Below are positions 15,188 through 24,866 of a DNA stretch of 64,000 bases, piece by piece. Under the pieces are notes generated by a model. That model saw only the letters and a list, made by a program, of their open reading frames with translations, had not been told where the DNA came from and did no database searches. Source of the stretch: Companilactobacillus zhachilii (GTDB lineage: Bacteria > Bacillota > Bacilli > Lactobacillales > Lactobacillaceae); contig NZ_CP031933.2 of the NCBI RefSeq assembly GCF_003606365.2, forward strand, positions 806,001-870,000. The letters are read 5' to 3'. The translations under genes were made by a program, and so were the position numbers. How positions within the stretch are numbered: position 1 is the first letter of the stretch; each line of letters begins with the position of its first letter.

Positions 15188-17581
15188 ATGGTTAGAAAAA
15201 AGGCAAGTGCAACGCCTAGAAAGAGAAAAAAAACAGTTGATAATTCACGATTGATTCGCTCGTTAGTCAGTCTCTTGTGGATTATCCTGTCGGTTTTAGG
15301 ATTATTTAAATTCGGCATTGTTGGCAAAACTTTCGATAATTTGTATCGAATTTTTGTCGGTGACAGCTATCCGGTTTTATTGATTGTCAGTATCTTTGTG
15401 GGTGCCGTTATAATCGCTACGGGACGGATACCCGTTATGACGCCGAAAAGAAGTTTTGGTTTATTGTTTGTTTATTTAGGATCACTGATTATATTGCACG
15501 GCATCTTTTTCTCAAGCATGTCGTTGTATCACAACTATAATCTCGTCACATGGAACACTTTAGCTGCCGATATGACTCAAGTATCAGTTGATGGTTCAGT
15601 CGGTGGAGGAATGATTGGTTCATATTTGTACAGTTTCTTTATGCCAATGTTCTCCAGTATTGGAACGTATTTTGTTACTGGATTGATTATTTTTATCGGA
15701 ATTTTGATGTTATGTAATGTCACAATGAAACAAGTTTCAATCGTTACGACCGACATATTGGTTAAATGTAAGCATGGATTGTTAAAATTAAAGGAGATTA
15801 TCTCTGGTCATTATAGTAATTATGTTGATCAGCGTAACGCTCCGAAAGAAAAGAAAGTCCCAGTTCATACACCTACGTATCAGGAGTCAGAAGTTACACG
15901 TGATGGCAGTAAAATTGCCGATGGACTTAGCAGTTTTAAGAATGATGAAAGTAAGCCCGAGGAAGATTTCAAAATTGAAGGTGTTCCAACAACGCCACCA
16001 GCTCCAGAACCTACTGAAACGAAGGCTGCTGATGTATTGTCGAAGCCTTATGGAATTGATGGAACGAAAGATAAAGATTTGCCAGACCCTGTTAGTTCCA
16101 GAAAAACTGAGGGTCCGGTTAATAATGATGATTACAAATTACCATCTGTTGATTTATTGAAACAAGTTCCCCAGACTGATCAAACATCCGAAGTTCACTT
16201 GATTGAAGAAAACAAAGATAAACTTCGTCAAACTTTCAAGAGTTTTGGTGTTGATGTCGAAGTCAAAAAAGCTAGTCTAGGACCAACGATTACCAAGTAT
16301 GAAGTTCAACCTGCTGTTGGTGTCAAAGTAAGTAAAATCGTTAATTTAGCGGATGATTTGGCTTTAGCTTTAGCTGCCAAGGATATTCGTATCGAAGCTC
16401 CAATTCCTGGTAAGCCATTTGTCGGAATTGAAGTTCCTAATAAAACAACGTCAACGGTTTCATTCAGGGATATAACGGAGAAACAAAAAGATAAGACGCA
16501 TCCATTGGTCGTTCCACTAGGGAAAGATGTCTCCGGAAATATCATTGAGGCCGATATAACTAAAATGCCCCATTTATTAATTGCTGGATCGACTGGTAGT
16601 GGTAAATCAGTTGCTATCAATACGATTATTACCGGTATTTTGATGAAAGCTAAACCCAATGAAGTTAAATTGATTTTGATTGATCCAAAAATGGTTGAAT
16701 TAAATGTTTATAACGGTATTCCACAATTGTTGATTCCGGTTGTTACTGATGCTAGACGTGCCGCTGGTGCGTTACAAAAGGCAGTCAAGGAAATGGAACG
16801 GCGTTATAAGTTGTTTGCTGAGACAAGCCACCGTAACATTGGCGAGTATAATGCTGATGTTGATAAATTTAATGAGACTGCCAGTGATGAGGATAAGATG
16901 GAACGCTTGCCTTATGTCGTCGTTATAGTTGATGAGTTGTCTGACTTAATGATGGTTGCTGGTCATGAAGTTGAAGCAGCGATTGTCCGATTGGCCCAAA
17001 TGGCTCGTGCCGCTGGGTTGCACATTATTATTGCTACCCAACGTCCATCAGTTGATGTTATTACTGGTCTGATCAAAGCTAATATTCCATCACGAATCGC
17101 TTTTGCCGTTTCAAGTGGGGTCGATTCTAGGACTATCTTAGATTCGGTTGGGGCTGAAAAACTACTTGGACGTGGTGATATGCTCTTTCAACCAATTGGT
17201 AAGAGTAAACCAGTTCGTCTGCAAGGAGCTTATATTTCCGAGTCAGAAGTTGAGAATGTGGTTAAGTTTGTTAGTGAACAACAATCGGCTGAATACGATG
17301 AAGATATGATTCCAACCGATGTTGACGAAGGTGGTTCCGATGGTGATAAACCAGAAGATGAATACTGGGATGACGCGGTCGAATTGATTGTGAAACAACA
17401 ATCTGCCAGCGTCTCGATGTTACAACGCCGTTTTGCTATCGGTTATAACCGAGCTGCCAGAATGGTTGATGAGATGGAAAACCGCGGTATTGTAGGGCCA
17501 TCAGAAGGTAGTAAACCCAGAAAGGTTCTAATAACTCCAGAGCAATTAGATACAATTAGAAAAAATCAGGTGAAAAATTGA
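15188..17581 (+). CDS. ftsK: DNA translocase FtsK/SpoIIIE
   Basis: 797 residues. Four N-terminal membrane segments (about 24-45, 57-78, 88-105, 150-178) anchor it at the division septum, followed by a variable linker rich in Pro, Lys and Asp (about 215-330). The motor domain has Walker A GSTGSGKS near 466, Walker B VVVIVDELSDL, and RAAGLHIIIATQRPSVDVITG. The C-terminal gamma winged helix (VSMLQRRFAIGYNRAARMVDEME) reads polar DNA motifs. It pumps chromosome termini across the closing septum. The first M16 gene begins inside its stop codon. Confidence 0.96.
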   Translation: MVRKKASATPRKRKKTVDNSRLIRSLVSLLWIILSVLGLFKFGIVGKTFDNLYRIFVGDSYPVLLIVSIFVGAVIIATGRIPVMTPKRSFGLLFVYLGSLIILHGIFFSSMSLYHNYNLVTWNTLAADMTQVSVDGSVGGGMIGSYLYSFFMPMFSSIGTYFVTGLIIFIGILMLCNVTMKQVSIVTTDILVKCKHGLLKLKEIISGHYSNYVDQRNAPKEKKVPVHTPTYQESEVTRDGSKIADGLSSFKNDESKPEEDFKIEGVPTTPPAPEPTETKAADVLSKPYGIDGTKDKDLPDPVSSRKTEGPVNNDDYKLPSVDLLKQVPQTDQTSEVHLIEENKDKLRQTFKSFGVDVEVKKASLGPTITKYEVQPAVGVKVSKIVNLADDLALALAAKDIRIEAPIPGKPFVGIEVPNKTTSTVSFRDITEKQKDKTHPLVVPLGKDVSGNIIEADITKMPHLLIAGSTGSGKSVAINTIITGILMKAKPNEVKLILIDPKMVELNVYNGIPQLLIPVVTDARRAAGALQKAVKEMERRYKLFAETSHRNIGEYNADVDKFNETASDEDKMERLPYVVVIVDELSDLMMVAGHEVEAAIVRLAQMARAAGLHIIIATQRPSVDVITGLIKANIPSRIAFAVSSGVDSRTILDSVGAEKLLGRGDMLFQPIGKSKPVRLQGAYISESEVENVVKFVSEQQSAEYDEDMIPTDVDEGGSDGDKPEDEYWDDAVELIVKQQSASVSMLQRRFAIGYNRAARMVDEMENRGIVGPSEGSKPRKVLITPEQLDTIRKNQVKN

Positions 17582-18852
17582 GAAAAACATTAGCAAAGAA
17601 TATTTTCTTAAATATTAATCCCATTAAAAAGTTTCGGACGATTAAAATTCAAGTGGACTTTTTACGTCCTTTAAATAGAGAAGAGACTACAACCCGGAGA
17701 CTTTTAGCCAACGTGATGTCAAACTCGACTAAAGATTATCCTAGTTTTCAAGCGATAAATGACCGTGAAATGGAATTGTACGGTTCAGAAATTAATGTCT
17801 ATACGCGTAACTTGTTAAATTTTAATGATTTAGCTTTTAGTGTTGAATTTGCCGACCCAAATTTCTTAATTGATGGCAATACACAATTAAAAGATAACTT
17901 GGATCTTCTTGGCGAAATTATTTTCAAGCCTAATTTGTCCGATGATAAGTTTGATGAGACAGCCTTTGAGACTGAAAAACGTAATTTAATGTCTAATTTA
18001 TTGTCAATCCAAGATAATCAAGATTTAGTTAGTACCTTAGGATTAGCAAAATTGATCTATCGTGATGATCCAAACCGTCAAATGCCAATTTTTGGTAGCA
18101 TTGATGAATTGAAGAGTCTGACGAATGAAGACTTGTTGAAGAGTTATCGTGAAGTCATAAAAAATGATGCGGTAGTAATTAATGTCGTTGGCAATGTTGA
18201 TGAGACTGAATTTTTAAATGAATTGAATGACAGTATTTTTCAACAAGAATTGCAAAATGATCGTGCCGATTTGAAGATTGAATTGGAAAGATTTGATGAT
18301 TTGATTGCCAGTCCTGCTAGTCAAATTGACCATAAACACTTGAATCAAAGTCGAATTGCTTTGGCTTATGCGACAGAGGGTGTTTCTAAGGACTTTAGTC
18401 GTCTAGCGCCACAAATTATGAATTTGATTTTGGGTGGTGACGATCAATCACAACTTTTCTTACAAGTGAGAGAAAAGAACAGTTTGGCTTATTCAGTTTC
18501 TAGTACGTATCAACCAATCAGTCATTTGGTAATGATCCAAGCTGGTTTAGATGCAGATTCTGTGGACAAGGCCTTAGATTTGATCAATCAACAAATTAAT
18601 TTTATCAAGCAAGGTAAATTCACTGACGCTCAGGTTGAACATGCCCAAAAAGTGATGTTGACGCAACGCAAGATTTCAAGTGATACGATTCAACATTACA
18701 TTATGCGGAGTATTTGGGAGACTGTTTATCCAAAAACGTTATTGACTGATGGTCAATTTCAAGCAGAATTGGATCAGCTAGATAAAAAGCATATTGCCAG
18801 TGTGGCGGACCACATGCATGCAATTGCTCAGTATCAATTGATTGGAGATTAG
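17578..18852 (+). CDS. M16-family peptidase homologue without zinc motif (YmfF type)
   Basis: 424 residues from a TTG with CAGGTG upstream, overlapping the ftsK stop. It has the two-domain fold of M16 metallopeptidases, with LLANVMSNSTKDYPSFQAINDREMEL where active members have HxxEH, so the zinc ligands are absent. The later segment LGGDDQSQLFLQVREKNSLAYSVSSTY is the family's C-terminal signature. By analogy with YmfF-YmfH it should pair with the next, active protein as a heterodimer. Substrate unknown. Overlap of the two open frames supports coupled translation. Confidence 0.85.
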   Translation: MRKTLAKNIFLNINPIKKFRTIKIQVDFLRPLNREETTTRRLLANVMSNSTKDYPSFQAINDREMELYGSEINVYTRNLLNFNDLAFSVEFADPNFLIDGNTQLKDNLDLLGEIIFKPNLSDDKFDETAFETEKRNLMSNLLSIQDNQDLVSTLGLAKLIYRDDPNRQMPIFGSIDELKSLTNEDLLKSYREVIKNDAVVINVVGNVDETEFLNELNDSIFQQELQNDRADLKIELERFDDLIASPASQIDHKHLNQSRIALAYATEGVSKDFSRLAPQIMNLILGGDDQSQLFLQVREKNSLAYSVSSTYQPISHLVMIQAGLDADSVDKALDLINQQINFIKQGKFTDAQVEHAQKVMLTQRKISSDTIQHYIMRSIWETVYPKTLLTDGQFQAELDQLDKKHIASVADHMHAIAQYQLIGD

Positions 18853-18853
18853 T

Positions 18854-20092
18854 ATGACGGAAAAATTAGAGAAACAAACCAAGAAATTAGCTAATGGTTT
18901 ACAAATTAGTGTTGTTCCGTTAGCCGGATTCAATCAAGTCTATGGGTTAGCGATGACTAATTTCGGTTCAGTCGATACCAAAGTTGGAAATAAAACGTTA
19001 CCAGCAGGGATAGCTCACTTTATCGAACATAAATTGTTTGCCAAACCCGATTACGATATTTCGGAAAAGTTTGCTAAATTTGGGGCTAATTCTAATGCCT
19101 ATACAAGCTATACAAAGACTGGTTATTTGTTCCAAACATTAGAGAATCCGTATGAGAATTTGAAGGTATTACTGGATTTGATTCAACATCCATATTTCAC
19201 GGAGAAAAATGTTGCTTCTGAACGAGGCATCATTGATCAAGAAATTCAAATGTATTTGGATATGCCAGAGTGGGTTTTGGAACAAAGAATTCTAGGTCAA
19301 CTGTATCCAAATGATCCGATTGCTGAAGATATTGCTGGCTCAAGTTCTTCATTACAACAAATCAACCATGAGAATTTATTGGAAACTTATCGCCAAAACT
19401 ATCGCCCAGATAACATGAATATTGTTTTGGTGGGGGATGTGGACTTTGAAAAAGTTGAAAATATTGTAGAAAATTCTGATTTTCATACGATCGAACAGCC
19501 ATATGCTAAAGAATTCAATCAATTTGAACCTATTGGCGTAGGTGGTAAAGAGCAGATGGACATCAGCCAAGCCCGTGCAGCTTATGGAATCCGAATTGAC
19601 ACGAAGATGTCTGGCTATGATTTAGTTAAAAAACAGTTTGAATTAAATATGGTCATGGAAACTTTGATTGGGGAATCGTCCAAAAATTATCAAGAAATGA
19701 GCCAATTAAATTTGATTGATGATAGTTTTTCTTATAATGTTGTTGCAGAAAATAACTATTGTTTTATCATAATTAGTGGGTCTACTAATAATCCTGAGAA
19801 ATTTCAAGAATATTTGCACGATCATCTTTCTTATCAAGAACTTAAATCAGTTTTAACAGATGAAAAATTTGAGCGTATCAAGCGTGATGCTATTGGTTCT
19901 TACTTGTTTGCTCAAAACTCACCTGAAGCGATTGCTAATCAGATGGCGGAACTGTACTTCTATGATGTCGATTATTTGGAATTGATTCATATGATTGACT
20001 CAATCAAAAAAGATGATGTTTTAAAAATTTCTGATAAATTCTTACAAGATGATAATTGCACCTACTACAATCTTTTGCCGAATAGGAAGTAG
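18854..20092 (+). CDS. M16-family zinc peptidase (YmfH type)
   Basis: 412 residues from the ATG at 18854, with TTGGAG 7 bases upstream. The inverted zinc motif HFIEH is at 55-59, and ERGIIDQEI supplies the distal glutamate. FAKFGANSNAYTSYTKTGYLF is typical of processing-peptidase relatives. It should be the catalytic half of the YmfF-YmfH pair in the cytosol. In lactic bacteria these pairs are often next to ftsK, an SDR gene and rodZ, as here. The natural substrate is not known. Confidence 0.9.
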   Translation: MTEKLEKQTKKLANGLQISVVPLAGFNQVYGLAMTNFGSVDTKVGNKTLPAGIAHFIEHKLFAKPDYDISEKFAKFGANSNAYTSYTKTGYLFQTLENPYENLKVLLDLIQHPYFTEKNVASERGIIDQEIQMYLDMPEWVLEQRILGQLYPNDPIAEDIAGSSSSLQQINHENLLETYRQNYRPDNMNIVLVGDVDFEKVENIVENSDFHTIEQPYAKEFNQFEPIGVGGKEQMDISQARAAYGIRIDTKMSGYDLVKKQFELNMVMETLIGESSKNYQEMSQLNLIDDSFSYNVVAENNYCFIIISGSTNNPEKFQEYLHDHLSYQELKSVLTDEKFERIKRDAIGSYLFAQNSPEAIANQMAELYFYDVDYLELIHMIDSIKKDDVLKISDKFLQDDNCTYYNLLPNRK

Positions 20093-20095
20093 AAA

Positions 20096-20818
20096 ATGTA
20101 TGCATTAGTTATGGGCAGTTCTGGTGATATCGGAACTAGTACCGCTAAGAATCTAGCTGAAAAGGGCTGGTCTTTGTATTTACACTACAATCGTAATCGT
20201 GAACGTATTGATAAATTACGAACTGAGTTAGTGGAGAAATATCCCAAGCAAGACTTTATACCAATTAAATTTGATATGGAAAATGACAAAGTTGAAGCCT
20301 TGACGCAACAAATTTTTGGCTTAGATGCGGTCGTCTTTGCGCAGGGGAATACTTACTATAAGTTACTGGTTGATATTTCTGAAGCTGAAATTGATTCACT
20401 TTGGAATATTCATGTAAAATTGCCAATTTTGATTTTGAAACAATTACAAGATAAATTAGCAAAAACTCATCATGGACGGGTCGTTTTCATCGGCTCAATC
20501 TATGGCAAAGTGGGTTCAGCGATGGAAGTAGTTTACAGTACAGTAAAAGGTGCTATGTCGTCATTTGCGGATGCCTATGCTAAGGAAGTTGCTTCATTGG
20601 GGATTTCTGTCAATGTCGTGGCACCAGGTGCTGTGAATACAAAGATGAATACCAAAGAATTCTCGAGTGAAGATTTGGAAAGTGTTAAAGATGAGATACC
20701 AGCTGATCGACTGGCAAACCCGGATGAGATTGCTGATTTAGTCAGTTATCTTGTCAATATCAAGTCAAATTATCTGACGGGACAAACGATTTATTTTGCT
20801 GGTGGCTGGTTACTGTAA
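20096..20818 (+). CDS. Short-chain dehydrogenase/reductase (YmfI type)
   Basis: 240 residues. The nucleotide-binding glycine motif is GSSGDIG at 7-13. The catalytic motif is YSTVK, following VVFIGSIYG, and VNVVAPGAVNTKM is the usual post-catalytic segment. It resembles FabG-like 3-oxoacyl reductases, but its conserved place between the M16 pair and rodZ marks it as the YmfI group, whose substrate is unresolved. It begins 3 bases after the peptidase stop, AGGAAG serving as ribosome site. Confidence 0.9.
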   Translation: MYALVMGSSGDIGTSTAKNLAEKGWSLYLHYNRNRERIDKLRTELVEKYPKQDFIPIKFDMENDKVEALTQQIFGLDAVVFAQGNTYYKLLVDISEAEIDSLWNIHVKLPILILKQLQDKLAKTHHGRVVFIGSIYGKVGSAMEVVYSTVKGAMSSFADAYAKEVASLGISVNVVAPGAVNTKMNTKEFSSEDLESVKDEIPADRLANPDEIADLVSYLVNIKSNYLTGQTIYFAGGWLL

Positions 20819-20883
20819 GCTCGCTAGTAGTTGAATAATAATATATGTTATACTTAGAAAAATTAGTTAATCGGTGGTAAATA

Positions 20884-21726
20884 ATGGACGAAATTGGCCA
20901 AAAGTTAAGAAATGCACGTATCAAAAAAGGTTACACAATTGATGATTTACAACAAATCACAAAAATTCAAAAGCGATATTTGATTGCCATTGAAGAAGGT
21001 CAATTTGATCATCTTCCAGGTGACTTTTATGTCCGCGCCTTTATCAAGCAATATTCAGATGCCGTTGGTATCTCAAGTGATGACCTGTTGGAGGAATACA
21101 AGGCAGATATTCCTAATTCTCAACCAACACAAGAATCAGCTCCAGAAGAAACAAAGACTCGTACCATTAAGGAAGAATCAAATTCATTCTTCTCTAACTT
21201 AGGTAATTACATTCCTCAAATTGTTGTCGGAATTGTAATCGTCGTTATTGTTGGGGTCATTGCATTTGGGATGATACATCGGAATCAAAGTGCCTCAAGT
21301 GTGACGATTCCAAAGGATAACACAACTCAAACAACCAAGAAGAGTGCTAAGAAGAAAGCTGCTAAGAAAGAATCTAAGAAGGTTGCCAAGAAGACAACTA
21401 ACGAAGAAGCTGTTAAGGAATCTGATACTGAAGGTACTTACACTATTACGAACGCCCCTAGTGACGGGGTAAAGGTTGAAGTTGAAGGTAATGGAGGCCA
21501 AGCTTGGATTCAATTCAAGGAAGGCTCAAATACTACTTGGCAACAAGCATTGAATTCTGGTGAAAAGAAAGAGACAACTGTTGCAAGTGATACAACAACG
21601 TTCTCAGTTCAAACAGGTAATGTTAAAAACACTAAGGTAACAATTGACGGCAAGTCTGTTGATTTGTCAAAACTTCAAAGTGGTAGCAGTATCGTTAGAA
21701 CTTTGACATTTAATATTGAAAAATAA
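20884..21726 (+). CDS. rodZ: RodZ-like cell-shape protein (HTH, one membrane span, DUF4115)
   Basis: 280 residues. An N-terminal Cro-type helix-turn-helix (about 1-70: IGQKLRNARIKKGYTIDDLQQITKI) is followed by a linker, one membrane span (about 112-135: IVVGIVIVVIVGVIAFGMI) and an outside Lys-rich stretch of AKK repeats. A C-terminal beta domain ends at about 280. In rods RodZ couples the elongation machinery to MreB. The ymfM-pgsA-cinA-recA order is conserved among Firmicutes. Confidence 0.9.
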   Translation: MDEIGQKLRNARIKKGYTIDDLQQITKIQKRYLIAIEEGQFDHLPGDFYVRAFIKQYSDAVGISSDDLLEEYKADIPNSQPTQESAPEETKTRTIKEESNSFFSNLGNYIPQIVVGIVIVVIVGVIAFGMIHRNQSASSVTIPKDNTTQTTKKSAKKKAAKKESKKVAKKTTNEEAVKESDTEGTYTITNAPSDGVKVEVEGNGGQAWIQFKEGSNTTWQQALNSGEKKETTVASDTTTFSVQTGNVKNTKVTIDGKSVDLSKLQSGSSIVRTLTFNIEK

Positions 21727-21731
21727 AATAA

Positions 21732-21889
21732 TGAGTCTGGGACAAAGCTGTTATTGTTTTTTAATATGCAGCATAAACGTGGAACAAAACATAGCTTTTT
21801 CCGCTTAAAACAAATGGCTCCAGCAATCCAAAATCGGATTACTGGAGCCATTTGACTTGATACTCAATTTGTCCCATTCGCATTATTTT
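21732..21889 (-). repeat. Hairpin repeat HP4 (between rodZ and pgsA)
   Basis: Begins 6 bases after the rodZ stop. Extra outer arms GTCTGGGACAAA / TTTGTCCCATTCG enclose the family core GGAACAAAACATAGC... and the inner stem AAATGGCTCCAGCAATCC / GGATTACTGGAGCCATTT. It may reduce read-through from rodZ into pgsA. Confidence 0.85.
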
Positions 21890-21920
21890 GTCAGAAAACA
21901 AATTTTGGAGGATGTTTTAA

Positions 21921-22505
21921 ATGGTTTGGAATGTACCAAATAAACTAACAATGTTACGGATTATTTTGATCCCAGTTTTTATTATTTTATTGGCTTTTAA
22001 TTGGGCTAATTTAGGTGACATTTACGTTGCTAATGATTTGATTCCAATGAATCACGTTTTAGCAACCGTTGTGTTCATTGTGGCATCATTGACTGATTTA
22101 CTTGATGGTAAAATTGCTCGTAAATATAATTTGGTTTCTAACTTTGGTAAATTTGCCGATACTTTGGCAGATAAAATGCTTGTTATGACAGCTTTTATCT
22201 TCTTAGTTAGTTTCAAAATGGCTCCAGCTTGGGTCGTAGCAATTATTGTTTGCCGTGAGTTGGCAGTCACTGGTTTAAGAACGATTGTTCTTGAAGTTGG
22301 TGGAAAAGTTATGGCAGCGCAAATGCCTGGTAAGATTAAGACTACAACACAAATGCTAGCAATTATTTTCTTGTTAATGCACAATATTTTCTTCTCAGCT
22401 ATCAATATTCCCATCGGTGAGATCTTCTTGTATATTTGCTTGATTTTCACTATTTACTCTGGTGCTGATTATTTCTGGCAAAGTCGTGAAATTTTTAAAT
22501 CATAA
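21921..22505 (+). CDS. pgsA: CDP-diacylglycerol--glycerol-3-phosphate 3-phosphatidyltransferase
   Basis: 194 residues with about five membrane segments. The CDP-alcohol phosphotransferase signature D-x2-D-G-x2-A-R-x8-G-x3-D-x3-D is intact, from DLLDGKIAR to KFADTLAD (residues about 55-82). The enzyme makes phosphatidylglycerol phosphate, the first committed step to phosphatidylglycerol and cardiolipin. GGAGG precedes the start. CL5 follows 17 bases after the stop. Confidence 0.95.
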   Translation: MVWNVPNKLTMLRIILIPVFIILLAFNWANLGDIYVANDLIPMNHVLATVVFIVASLTDLLDGKIARKYNLVSNFGKFADTLADKMLVMTAFIFLVSFKMAPAWVVAIIVCRELAVTGLRTIVLEVGGKVMAAQMPGKIKTTTQMLAIIFLLMHNIFFSAINIPIGEIFLYICLIFTIYSGADYFWQSREIFKS

Positions 22506-22522
22506 TTGGGTGATGTGAGGCA

Positions 22523-22698
22523 GCCGTCTCTGGGTACAAGAAACATTGGCGCTGTGGGGACCGATTGGAGCCGAGGTCTCCAATCTCGATTTTGAACTTC
22601 GCAAAAAGCGCGAATTTCAAAACTCGTCCCGTTGTGTAAGGGCTAAAGCCCTAACGCAACCTTCACTGCTGCCAATATTTCTTGTACCCAGAGACTAA
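22523..22698 (+). repeat. Cloverleaf repeat CL5
   Basis: Outer stem TCTGGGTACAAGAAACATTGG pairs with CCAATATTTCTTGTACCCAGA. P2 is GATTGGAG / CTCCAATC around CCGAGGT. P3 is GATTTTGAACTTCGC / GCGAATTTCAAAACTC. P4 is GTTGTGTAAGGGC / GCCCTAACGCAAC. About 60 bases of 3' flank (to about 22765) match the flank of CL2. The rest of the gap to cinA is AT-rich with nothing I can name. Confidence 0.92.
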
Positions 22699-22964
22699 TA
22701 TATTTGTTGTTTTTAATACGATGTAACTAATTAATACGATAAATGAGTGCCACATTAGTTTAAATTAAATATTATCAAAAAGGTTAGATGCCCGATTTTA
22801 TAGCTAAACTCGAGGAAGAACTAAATTTATTGTTCTTTCCGTCCAGTTTATTTTTGCTATTAGATAAATAGTTAGTAAGAATTACTGGTTTGCGTGCTAC
22901 GAAGCAATTTTTTAATGGACTATGAATATTTATAAATATATTACGTAATTTGGAGAAGAGGGCA

Positions 22965-23504
22965 ATGAAAGATATGGTTGAATTTTTTAAAACTATTGAA
23001 ACAGCTGATTTCGAAAATGGCGTACCAGCTCAATACAGTGATTTTTCGAAGCAGACGGTGGATTTGTTGAAGCAAGATGAATTGAAGATCACAGCGGCTG
23101 AGAGTTTGACTGCGGGGTTGTTTCAAGCAACTGTTGCTTCTGTTCCTGGGGCTTCCAATGTTTTTGATGGTGGTTTTGTAACTTATGCAGACGATGTGAA
23201 AGTTCAATTGTTAGGGATGGATCCGAAATTGATTACTGAATTTACAGTGGTTAGCGCTCCGGTTGCGCAGGCAATGGCTAAATTGTCAGCTCAAAAGATT
23301 CGCGCCGACATTGGTGTGGGCTTTACTGGTGTAGCGGGTCCTGATCCGTTGGAAGGTAATCCTGTTGGAACGGTTTTTATTGGGGCATATAACGATAAAA
23401 ATAATACGGAAATGGTTAAAGAATTCCATTTTACAGGGTCAAGACAGGCAATTCGTGAGAAATCAGTCCTTTGTGGATTTGCTCTCGTGCAAGAAATAAT
23501 TTAA
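22965..23504 (+). CDS. CinA C-terminal-domain protein (nicotinamide-nucleotide amidase-like)
   Basis: 179 residues from the ATG at 22965, with GGAGAAGAGG upstream. Only the CinA amidohydrolase domain is present: AAESLTAGLFQATVASVPGASNVFDGGFVTY, VGFTGVAGPDP and GTVFIGAYN. Bacillus and Streptococcus CinA has an extra N-terminal COG1058 domain (about 410 residues in all), missing here. The domain deamidates nicotinamide mononucleotide in NAD salvage. It directly precedes recA, as full-length cinA does in streptococci, where both are competence induced. The stop overlaps the LexA-type box region. Confidence 0.88.
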   Translation: MKDMVEFFKTIETADFENGVPAQYSDFSKQTVDLLKQDELKITAAESLTAGLFQATVASVPGASNVFDGGFVTYADDVKVQLLGMDPKLITEFTVVSAPVAQAMAKLSAQKIRADIGVGFTGVAGPDPLEGNPVGTVFIGAYNDKNNTEMVKEFHFTGSRQAIREKSVLCGFALVQEII

Positions 23505-23518
23505 CAAACATTTGTTCG
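23505..23518 (+). promoter_or_regulatory. LexA-type SOS box of recA
   Basis: CAAACATTTGTTCG, read on the other strand as CGAACAAATGTTTG, matches the Gram-positive LexA consensus CGAAC-N4-GTTCG with one mismatch. It lies 8 bases before the likely -35 of recA. Confidence 0.75.
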
Positions 23519-23526
23519 CTTTTTTC

Positions 23527-23555
23527 TTGCTTTTTTGATGAATTACTAATAATAT
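23527..23555 (+). promoter_or_regulatory. Likely recA promoter
   Basis: TTGCTT and TAATAT are separated by 17 bases, about 34 bases before the recA start, directly after the LexA-type box. Confidence 0.65.
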
Positions 23556-23588
23556 ATCTAGTGATGAATGCATTAGGAGGAAATCGAT

Positions 23589-24716
23589 TTGGCTAAAGAT
23601 GAACGACAAAAGGCTTTGGATGTAGCCTTGAAAAAGATTGAGAAGGACTTTGGTAAGGGTGCCATTATGAGAATGGGTGATGATCTAAATACCCAAATCT
23701 CAACTGTTTCAACTGGTTCATTAGCTCTTGATAACGCACTTGGCGTTGGGGGCTTTCCACGTGGTAGAATCGTTGAAATTTATGGACCTGAAAGTTCTGG
23801 TAAAACAACTGTAGCTTTACATGCTGTTGCTGAAGTACAAAAGCAAGGTGGTACTGCTGCTTATATTGATGCCGAAAATGCGATGGATCCTGCATATGCC
23901 ACAGCATTAGGTGTTAACATTGATGACTTATTGCTATCACAACCTGATACTGGTGAACAAGGACTTCAAATTGCTGATGCTTTGGTTTCCAGTGGTGCCG
24001 TTGATATCGTCGTTGTCGATTCTGTTGCCGCTTTGGTTCCACGTGCTGAAATTGAAGGTGAAATGGGTGATGCTCATGTTGGTCTACAAGCTCGTTTGAT
24101 GTCACAAGCTTTGCGTAAGCTTTCTGGTTCAATCAATAAGACTAAGACTATCGCACTTTTCATTAATCAAATTCGTGAAAAAGTTGGTATCATGTTTGGT
24201 AATCCAGAAACTACTCCTGGTGGTCGTGCTTTGAAGTTCTATTCAACAATTAGACTTGAAGTTCGCCGTGCTGAACAAATTAAAGATGGTTCTGATGTTA
24301 TCGGTAACCGTACTAAAATTAAGGTTGTAAAAAACAAGGTTGCTCCTCCATTTAAGGTTGCACTAGTTGATATCATGTATGGTAAGGGTATTTCTCAAAC
24401 TGGTGAATTGGTTGATATGGCGGTCGATAAGGATATTATTGACAAGTCAGGTTCATGGTACTCATACGGTGATGAACGTATTGGTCAAGGTCGTGAGAAT
24501 GCAAAGACATACTTGTCTGAGAATCCTGAAAAAATGGAAGAGATTAAGAAGAAGGTCCGTGATGCCTATGGTATGGACGGAAAACCTGAAGATGAAGATG
24601 CTGAAGGTAAAGATTCTAAAAAAACAGATAAAGCAGATAAATCTGACAGTAAAGTCAAAGATGATGATGGAAACATCGATTTAAATCTTGATTCTGATAA
24701 AAAAGAAACTAATTAA
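23589..24716 (+). CDS. recA: Recombinase RecA
   Basis: 375 residues from a TTG with AGGAGGAAATCGAT upstream, a near-perfect ribosome site. Walker A GPESSGKT is at 66-73. [21 protein letters not shown] (Walker B and L1 region) and [20 protein letters not shown] (L2) follow. The acidic Lys/Asp tail is long, as usual in lactobacilli. RecA drives strand exchange and LexA cleavage, and in transformable species it loads on incoming ssDNA. A terminator follows at once. Confidence 0.98.
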   Translation: MAKDERQKALDVALKKIEKDFGKGAIMRMGDDLNTQISTVSTGSLALDNALGVGGFPRGRIVEIYGPESSGKTTVALHAVAEVQKQGGTAAYIDAENAMDPAYATALGVNIDDLLLSQPDTGEQGLQIADALVSSGAVDIVVVDSVAALVPRAEIEGEMGDAHVGLQARLMSQALRKLSGSINKTKTIALFINQIREKVGIMFGNPETTPGGRALKFYSTIRLEVRRAEQIKDGSDVIGNRTKIKVVKNKVAPPFKVALVDIMYGKGISQTGELVDMAVDKDIIDKSGSWYSYGDERIGQGRENAKTYLSENPEKMEEIKKKVRDAYGMDGKPEDEDAEGKDSKKTDKADKSDSKVKDDDGNIDLNLDSDKKETN

Positions 24717-24721
24717 ACAAA

Positions 24722-24749
24722 AAAAGAGACTGATTCAGTCTCTTTTTTT
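24722..24749 (+). terminator. recA terminator
   Basis: AAAGAGACTG / CAGTCTCTTT with an ATT loop and a run of T. Confidence 0.9.
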
Positions 24750-24866
24750 CTTTTTATTTGGTTGACAGGCAATATTTATTCTATAATATTAAGTTGTATG
24801 TAAATATTCTGTAACATATGTGTTTTACAAACAAACTTTCTTAAAAGCAAACATGGAGGTGATGGC

